From contig CAJYOV010000220.1 in the NCBI GenBank assembly GCA_913776405.1, positions 1 to 11,750 on the forward strand: a stretch of DNA of 11,750 nucleotides. The letters are read 5' to 3'. Origin of the DNA: Pseudobdellovibrionaceae bacterium (GTDB taxonomy: Bacteria; Bdellovibrionota; Bdellovibrionia; Bdellovibrionales; JAMPXM01). The position numbers and the translations under genes were made by a program. Position 1 is the stretch's first letter, and each line of letters starts with the position of its first letter. Positions 7,276 through 11,750 of the stretch are shown here, piece after piece. Under the pieces are notes generated by a model. It searched no databases. It worked only from the letters and a program-made list of their open reading frames with translations, and was not told the origin of the DNA.

Positions 7276-7298
7276 ACGCGGACGCGAAGCCTCCGCGT
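7276..7298 (+). other. GC-rich hairpin just after the receptor array
   Basis: ACGCGGA (7276-7282) and TCCGCGT (7292-7298) form a perfect seven-pair stem with a nine-base loop, 11 bases after the stop of copy 3. GCGTACGC (7295-7302) is also an 8-base palindrome. No T-run follows. A stem here could block 3' decay of the receptor mRNA; that role is inferred from position. Confidence 0.45.
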
Positions 7299-7325
7299 AC
7301 GCAGACAACTGTCTAGTTTCTGAGA

Positions 7326-7353
7326 AAAGGGCCTGTCGGGCCCTTTGATTTTT
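7326..7353 (+). terminator. Rho-independent terminator between receptor genes and livH
   Basis: AAAGGGCC (7326-7333), loop TGTCG, then GGCCCTTT (7339-7346) form a perfect eight-pair GC-rich stem, followed after GA by five T residues (7349-7353). This is a standard intrinsic terminator. Because livH to livF need the receptors, partial read-through or a separate promoter after 7353 must supply the permease genes. Confidence 0.85.
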
Positions 7354-7363
7354 CCCTTTAAAA

Positions 7364-7399
7364 TTGAACTTTTACGAGATCTAAGGCTCTATTAAGAGC
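7364..7399 (+). promoter_or_regulatory. livH start region: possible promoter and start-codon hairpin
   Basis: GCTCT (7386-7390) and AGAGC (7395-7399) form a perfect five-pair hairpin with loop ATTA ending one base before the livH ATG at 7400. The best Shine-Dalgarno-like run, TAAGG (7382-7386), is 13 bases from the ATG and touches the stem. TTGAAC (7364-7369) and TCTATT (7388-7393), 18 bases apart, each match four of six bases of a sigma-70 promoter; transcription from it would begin about at the ATG, giving a leaderless mRNA. The hairpin and promoter readings compete. Confidence 0.35.
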
Positions 7400-8314
7400 A
7401 TGTCAGATTTCACAAACGAACTCGTCCAGCACATCATCAATGGTGTGAGCTTGGGGTCCATCTACGCGCTTATCGCGCTTGGGTACACGATGGTGTACGG
7501 CATCCTTCAGCTCATCAACTTCGCTCACTCAGAAGTGTACATGGTCGGCGCCTTCACGGCGTTCTACACCGCTCGCTACATGGGTCTAGCCGACAAACCG
7601 GGCTTCCTCACTCTGATCACGCTCATCGTTGCCGCGATGGTGGTCTGCTCGATCATCGGTGTTTCGATTGAGCGCTTTGCTTATCGTCCGCTTCGGCGCG
7701 CGCCGAAGCTGAACATCCTGATCACCGCGATCGGCGTTTCGCTTCTTCTTCAATATTCAGGTCAGATTATTTTCGGTGCGGATCCGAAAGTCTTCCCGAA
7801 CGTTCTCGATGACCAGACGCTCGCGACTCTCGGTACGGCTGAACTTCGTTTGTTCGACGTCACGATCTTGGGTGTCGCGGTCTTCTTCATGGCCGTACTC
7901 ACCTACATGATCAATTACACGAAAACCGGAAAGGCGATGCGCGCCGTCTCGACGAACTGGACTGTCGCATCTCTCATGGGCATCAACGTGAACCGCATCA
8001 TCTCGATGACGTTCATCATCGGTTCATCGCTCGCAGGTGTTGCCGCGGTCTTAATCGGGATGAAATACCCGAAGATCGATCCATTGATGGGCATGATCAT
8101 CGGCATGAAAGCGTTCGTAGCAGCCGTTGTCGGCGGTATCGGCTCACTCGGTGGTGCCGTTCTCGGCGGTCTCCTCATCGGCTTCGCTGAAGAAATGGTG
8201 AAAGGCTATATCTCGTCGACTTACGCTGACGCATTCACCTTCGCGATGTTGATCTTAGTCCTCATCTTCCGTCCGGCGGGTCTCCTCGGTAAACCTTCGC
8301 AGGAGAAAGTCTAA
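7400..8314 (+). CDS. livH: Branched-chain amino acid-type ABC transporter permease LivH
   Basis: This is one of two inner-membrane subunits forming the translocation pore of the LIV-type importer. At 304 residues it matches E. coli LivH (308) and is hydrophobic throughout. The start fits the family: NGVSLGSIYALIALGYTMVY at 14-33, then INFAHSEVYMVG at 39-50. The cytoplasmic coupling loop that contacts the ATPase is GKAMRAVSTN at 177-186, continuing to ASLMGINVNRI (190-200). The conserved AAVVGGIGSLGGAVLGG lies at 241-257 and the end LIFRPAGLLG at 288-297. It is the first gene after the terminator. Its stop shares a base with the livM start (TAATG), a sign of translational coupling. The substrate follows from the receptors and is not fixed by this protein. 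Confidence 0.95.
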   Translation: MSDFTNELVQHIINGVSLGSIYALIALGYTMVYGILQLINFAHSEVYMVGAFTAFYTARYMGLADKPGFLTLITLIVAAMVVCSIIGVSIERFAYRPLRRAPKLNILITAIGVSLLLQYSGQIIFGADPKVFPNVLDDQTLATLGTAELRLFDVTILGVAVFFMAVLTYMINYTKTGKAMRAVSTNWTVASLMGINVNRIISMTFIIGSSLAGVAAVLIGMKYPKIDPLMGMIIGMKAFVAAVVGGIGSLGGAVLGGLLIGFAEEMVKGYISSTYADAFTFAMLILVLIFRPAGLLGKPSQEKV

Positions 8315-9387
8315 TGACGAACGATCCAAACAAAACCGGTCACAACCCTGTTCCTGAAGTTGGAACGAAGCCGTCAGCGAAGCCTGCACCGAAACGTTTC
8401 GCGATGAGTTTCGTCGCTCCTGTGGGTGCGTTCATCGCACTTGCAATTGTTGGCCAGCTTCTCGAAGCCTCAACGAATCAGTACGTTCAACTCGTTCTTC
8501 TCTTCATGTGCGCGAACATCATCTTCGCAACGAGCTTGAACCTGGTAAACGGTTTCACGGGCCAGTTCTCGATCGGTCACGCGGGCTTCATGGCGCTCGG
8601 CGCCTACACATCGGCTTACCTTTCGACTGCGGTCGTTCAGAACCCAAGCTTCTTCGACTTCATCTGGTTTGCGATTGCAGGCGGCTTGGTTGCGGCAGCA
8701 GCGGGCTATGTTGTAGGTCTTCCGTCCCTTCGATTACGTGGTGACTATCTTGCGATCGTAACGCTGGGGTTCGGTGAAATCATTCGTGTGATTCTCCTGA
8801 ATACCCCGGCTATCGGTGGTGCGCGCGGTCTCTTCGGCATTCCGCGACCGAAAGAAGTCGTTCTCGGTGATTTCGTGTTCACGAACTTCTACATGAACTA
8901 CTTGCTTGCGATCTTCTGGGTGATTCTCACACTCGTCGTTTTGTGGCGTATGGTTCACTCTGTTCACGGGCGTAAGTTCTTGAGCGTTCGCGAAGACGAA
9001 ATCGCAGCGCAGTCGATGGGTATCAACACGACTCAAGTGAAAGTCCGTGTCTTCGTGATCTCTTCGTTCTTCGCGGGCATCGCGGGCGCAGTTTTCGCGC
9101 ACGCAGCGCAAGGCTTAACGCCAGCAACGTTTGGCTTCACGAAGTCGGTCGACGCAATCATCATGGTCGTACTCGGCGGTATGGGTAGCCTCACGGGATC
9201 TGTGATGGCCGCAGCCGTCGTAACACTGTTACCTGAATTCGTTCTTCGCCCGCTGACAGACATCACGGGCATCGATCTACGTATGGTGCTTTACTCGCTC
9301 GCGTTGATCCTTTTCATGATCTTGCGCCCGTCAGGCATCCTCGGAACTCGCGAGCTTCCAGACCTCTGGAGAAAAAATGGCAAATAA
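8314..9387 (+). CDS. livM: Branched-chain amino acid-type ABC transporter permease LivM
   Basis: This is the second inner-membrane permease subunit, 357 residues; E. coli LivM is longer at about 425. Residues 1-30 are polar and rich in Pro and Lys, presumably cytoplasmic. Hydrophobic segments follow, with the family hallmark NLVNGFTGQFSIGHAGFMAL at 77-96, LPSLRLRGDYLAIVTLGFGE at 136-155, and the ATPase-contact loop GRKFLSVREDEIAAQSMGIN at 219-238. MVVLGGMGSLTGSVMAA is at 284-300 and the end carries LRPSGILG (337-344). The start has a strong ribosome site AGGAG (8301-8305) eight bases upstream, inside livH. The 3' end overlaps livG by 11 bases. It should pair with LivH as a heterodimer. Confidence 0.95.
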   Translation: MTNDPNKTGHNPVPEVGTKPSAKPAPKRFAMSFVAPVGAFIALAIVGQLLEASTNQYVQLVLLFMCANIIFATSLNLVNGFTGQFSIGHAGFMALGAYTSAYLSTAVVQNPSFFDFIWFAIAGGLVAAAAGYVVGLPSLRLRGDYLAIVTLGFGEIIRVILLNTPAIGGARGLFGIPRPKEVVLGDFVFTNFYMNYLLAIFWVILTLVVLWRMVHSVHGRKFLSVREDEIAAQSMGINTTQVKVRVFVISSFFAGIAGAVFAHAAQGLTPATFGFTKSVDAIIMVVLGGMGSLTGSVMAAAVVTLLPEFVLRPLTDITGIDLRMVLYSLALILFMILRPSGILGTRELPDLWRKNGK

Positions 9388-10195
9388 GAACATGACGTCG
9401 ACGAAGATCGCCAAGGGCGAAGTTGTACTAGACGCAAAAAATGTGACGATGCAGTTCGGCGGCTTGAAAGCGGTCGATAACTTTAACCTTCAGCTTCGCG
9501 CAGGCGAACTGATCGGCCTCATCGGTCCAAACGGCGCAGGTAAAACCACAGTCTTTAACGTGCTGACTGGCGTTTATAAACCGACAGCTGGCACGGTTCA
9601 CCTAGCCGGCGTAGACACACGCCCGTTAAAGCCGTTTAAGATTTCACATTTGGGCATCAGCCGTACTTTCCAAAACATTCGTTTATTCAAAGAACTCACG
9701 GTGCTCGACAACGTCGTCATCGCAGCGGCCCAACACGCTGAGCACACGCTTCTCGATGCTGTGTTGCGCACGCCGCACCACTACCGTGAAGAAGAACGCC
9801 TACGCCAGAAAGCTCTCGATCTGCTTCAGATCTTCAACCTTGAAGGCAAAGCGAACGACGAAGCCGGAAGCTTACCTTACGGTGAACAGCGAAAACTCGA
9901 AATCATTCGCGCGCTCGCGACTGACCCAACAGTTCTCTTCTTGGATGAACCGGCAGCCGGCATGAACCACAAAGAAACTGAAGGGTTGATGGAGACGATC
10001 GCGAAGATCCGTCGCGACTTCAACCTCACGGTTGTCTTGATTGAACACGACATGAAACTCGTCATGGGCATCTGCGAACGCATCTTGGTCCTCGATCACG
10101 GTGTCACAATCTCTCAAGGTTTGCCGGATGCAATTCGTAAAGATCCGAAAGTCATCGCTGCCTACCTCGGCGCCGATGTCGAAGGGGGCCACTAA
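9377..10195 (+). CDS. livG: ABC transporter ATP-binding protein LivG
   Basis: This is one of two cytoplasmic ATPases powering the importer; 272 residues (E. coli LivG 255), with about 14 extra residues at the N-terminus. Walker A is GPNGAGKT at 50-57; the Q-loop glutamine is in FQN at 98-100; the signature region is the family variant LPYGEQRKLEIIRAL at 166-180 rather than LSGGQ; Walker B is VLFLDEP at 186-192 with catalytic Glu191; the H-loop histidine is in IEHDM at 222-226. The C-terminal sequence KVIAAYLG (258-265) is typical of LivG. All catalytic elements are present. The start has ribosome site GGAG (9368-9371) five bases upstream, inside livM. The stop shares a base with livF (TAATG). 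Confidence 0.95.
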   Translation: MANKNMTSTKIAKGEVVLDAKNVTMQFGGLKAVDNFNLQLRAGELIGLIGPNGAGKTTVFNVLTGVYKPTAGTVHLAGVDTRPLKPFKISHLGISRTFQNIRLFKELTVLDNVVIAAAQHAEHTLLDAVLRTPHHYREEERLRQKALDLLQIFNLEGKANDEAGSLPYGEQRKLEIIRALATDPTVLFLDEPAAGMNHKETEGLMETIAKIRRDFNLTVVLIEHDMKLVMGICERILVLDHGVTISQGLPDAIRKDPKVIAAYLGADVEGGH

Positions 10196-10911
10196 TGGCA
10201 AAACCGATTCTCGAAGTTAAAGACTTAAACGTCTTCTACGGCGGCATTCACGCACTCAAAGGCGTTTCGTTCGAAGCGAACGAAGGCGAAGTCGTGTCTT
10301 TAATCGGCGCAAACGGTGCCGGCAAAACGACAACTCTTCGCGCTGTCTCTGGCATCGTGCCGTACAAAGGCTCGGTCACGTTCCGCGGTGAGAACCTTGC
10401 GAACTGCCCGCCACACGTGATTGTCACTCGCGGTATGGCTCATTCGCCTGAAGGTCGCGGCGTTTTCCCGAACCTAACGGTGATGGAAAATCTCGAACTC
10501 GGTGCATACATCCGTAAAGACAAAGACGGTATTCAAAAAGATCTCGATCATTGCTACGAGCTCTTCCCACGCGTTAAAGAGCGCCTTGCTCAAAAAGCAG
10601 GGACCCTTTCAGGTGGTGAGCAACAGATGCTCGCGATGTGCCGCGCTCTTCTTTCGCGCCCGAAGCTTCTACTCCTCGATGAACCTTCGCTCGGTCTTGC
10701 GCCTTTGATCATCGCGCAGATTTTCGAGATCGTGAAAAAAGTGAACTCGGAAGGCACAACCGTTTTGCTGGTTGAGCAAAACGCGCGCATGGCTTTAAAG
10801 GTCTCGCACCGCGCTTACGTCGTTGAAACTGGTAAGATCACCCTGTCGGGCTCTGGCCAAGATCTTCTCGATGATAAACGCGTTATCGACTCTTATCTCG
10901 GTGGTCCGTGA
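10195..10911 (+). CDS. livF: ABC transporter ATP-binding protein LivF
   Basis: This is the partner ATPase of LivG; 238 residues against 237 in E. coli. Walker A is GANGAGKT at 38-45. The Q-loop position reads SPEGRGVFPNLTV at 84-96, the LivF form without a glutamine. The signature is LSGGEQQMLAM at 138-148, Walker B LLLLDEPSLGLAP at 158-170, and LVEQNARMAL at 192-201 has glutamine where most ABC proteins have the switch histidine; this is also the case in E. coli LivF, so it is a family trait rather than a defect. A G-rich ribosome site (AAGGGGG, near 10182-10188) precedes the ATG. The last four bases overlap the start of the following DUF3015-like gene. Confidence 0.95.
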   Translation: MAKPILEVKDLNVFYGGIHALKGVSFEANEGEVVSLIGANGAGKTTTLRAVSGIVPYKGSVTFRGENLANCPPHVIVTRGMAHSPEGRGVFPNLTVMENLELGAYIRKDKDGIQKDLDHCYELFPRVKERLAQKAGTLSGGEQQMLAMCRALLSRPKLLLLDEPSLGLAPLIIAQIFEIVKKVNSEGTTVLLVEQNARMALKVSHRAYVVETGKITLSGSGQDLLDDKRVIDSYLGGP

Positions 10912-11474
10912 GACAGATTCTGCTCTTGGCGCTCGGCGTTCTCCTATCAGGATCAAGTGCCCTCGCACAAACGCCGACGCCGGTGCCTGCTCCAAATAAA
11001 AAGAAAGTTCTCGCACGCAAGCACGAACGCCCGCCGCTCTACGATCAGTTCTCGGGGCAAGGGTACGGCGCTGCTGGCTGCGGTCTTGGTTCGATCGTGT
11101 TCGGTCCGAAACCAGGGCCTATTCAAATTGCGGCCGCAACTCTGAACGCGATCGCCTTGAACCAGACATTTGGTATCACAACCGGCACATCAAATTGCGA
11201 CATTCCGGAAAGTGCGTATCCAGCCGCTGCGTTCATCGAAGCGAATAAAGAGACGCTCGCTAAAGACTTCAGTCGCGGCGAAGGTGAATCGATCGCGAGT
11301 CTCGCAACTCTTCTCAAATGCAACGACGTAGCGATCTTTAGAAGCATCATTCGCTCGGAAGTTCCGTCGCTCTACGACTCCTCAAAGTCGTCGCTCGACG
11401 TGACACGCTCACTTTTGAAAGAGATCAACCAGAACTCGGCCCTCGCTGCCACTTGCAGCTTAACGGGGGGTTAA
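10908..11474 (+). CDS. DUF3015-like exported protein, first copy
   Basis: This is a 188-residue protein of unknown function. Residues 1-20 are a signal peptide (hydrophobic ILLLALGVLLSG, cleavage after ALA), then a Pro/Lys-rich linker (22-45). The core has the motif AAGCGLGSIVFG at 55-66 and QTFGITTGTSNC at 86-97, the pattern I associate with family DUF3015. Four cysteines (58, 97, 138, 183) remain after export and could form two disulfides. The start is GTG at 10908, inside the livF stop (GTGA), with only a weak GGTGG upstream, so it is likely translated by coupling to livF. This places it in the transporter operon; a role in the envelope or in uptake is inferred only from position. Confidence 0.8.
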   Translation: MRQILLLALGVLLSGSSALAQTPTPVPAPNKKKVLARKHERPPLYDQFSGQGYGAAGCGLGSIVFGPKPGPIQIAAATLNAIALNQTFGITTGTSNCDIPESAYPAAAFIEANKETLAKDFSRGEGESIASLATLLKCNDVAIFRSIIRSEVPSLYDSSKSSLDVTRSLLKEINQNSALAATCSLTGG

Positions 11475-11477
11475 ACG

Positions 11478-11750
11478 ATGGCACCTAATCAGCAGGGTTC
11501 TACGAATTTTTTGAAATTTCGGGGCGGCCTCTTTGCGACTCTCGTCGTCTTGATGTCTTCACACGCGCGCGCCGAGCAAGTCGGGCCCGCAGGCTGCGGC
11601 CTTGGGAGTGTGATCTGGGGTAAAGACAGTCAGGTGCTGGCTGCAAGCTCAAACATGACCGGCACGCAGACACTCGGAATTCTGTTTGGAACTTCCAATT
11701 GCGCACAGAAACCCAAAGACGCAGCCGTGATCGAATTTGTTAAGACAAAT
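11478..11750 (+). CDS. DUF3015-like exported protein, second copy (3' end outside window)
   Basis: The frame is open from ATG 11478 to the right edge, 91 codons visible. It starts three bases after the stop of the preceding gene, with G-run GGGGGG (11465-11470) seven bases upstream as ribosome site. Residues 1-32 are a signal peptide (GGLFATLVVLMSSHARA, cleavage after ARA). The mature start PAGCGLGSVIWG at 37-48 and TLGILFGTSNC at 65-75 repeat the core motifs of the preceding gene at the same spacing, so the two are paralogues. It lacks the long Pro/Lys linker of the first copy. Function is unknown. Confidence 0.78.
   Translation, partial: MAPNQQGSTNFLKFRGGLFATLVVLMSSHARAEQVGPAGCGLGSVIWGKDSQVLAASSNMTGTQTLGILFGTSNCAQKPKDAAVIEFVKTN

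Noticed and set aside
10765..10800. LivF lacks the ABC switch histidine, suggesting an inactive ATPase
   Set aside because: Glutamine at this position is normal for LivF, including that of E. coli.

Overview
The window looks like chromosomal DNA from a Gram-negative bacterium, most likely a member of the Bdellovibrionota or a close relative. This rests on gene content, not on a marker gene: a long secreted 'GIGT-repeat' fibre protein of the kind abundant in Bdellovibrio, substrate-binding proteins made as lipoproteins, and two adjacent DUF3015-type exported proteins, a family also multiplied in that group. No rRNA, tRNA, CRISPR array, insertion sequence or integrase was seen. Coding density is high and the longest gene-free gap is about 180 bases.

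Layout. (1) Bases 1-2397, minus strand: a large exported fibre/adhesin-like protein whose C-terminus lies beyond the left edge. (2) Bases 2398-2576: a divergent intergenic region with a strong long inverted repeat and a 10-base palindrome. (3) Bases 2577-3569, plus strand: ATP-dependent 6-phosphofructokinase (pfkA), followed by a hairpin. (4) Bases 3718-7265: three tandem paralogous genes for periplasmic binding lipoproteins of the branched-chain amino acid (LivJ/LivK) family; the first two overlap by four bases. (5) Bases 7266-7399: two hairpins, the second a clear Rho-independent terminator, then a small hairpin directly against the livH start codon. (6) Bases 7400-10911: livH, livM, livG and livF, tightly packed with one-base or longer overlaps. 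(7) Bases 10908 to the right edge: two small exported DUF3015-like proteins, the first overlapping livF by four bases and the second starting three bases after the first ends and running off the window.

From 3718 onward the genes form one functional locus. Three lipid-anchored receptors capture small ligands (amino acids are the family expectation) in the periplasm and pass them to a single LivH-LivM permease driven by the LivG and LivF ATPases. The terminator between receptors and permease probably makes receptor mRNA more abundant than permease mRNA. The middle receptor differs from its sisters at the residues that line the ligand pocket in this family, so the array probably widens the substrate range of one transporter. 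The DUF3015 pair is coupled to the operon by overlap but has no known function; its attachment to a transporter operon is the best lead to something undescribed. The fibre gene and pfkA appear to be separate units.
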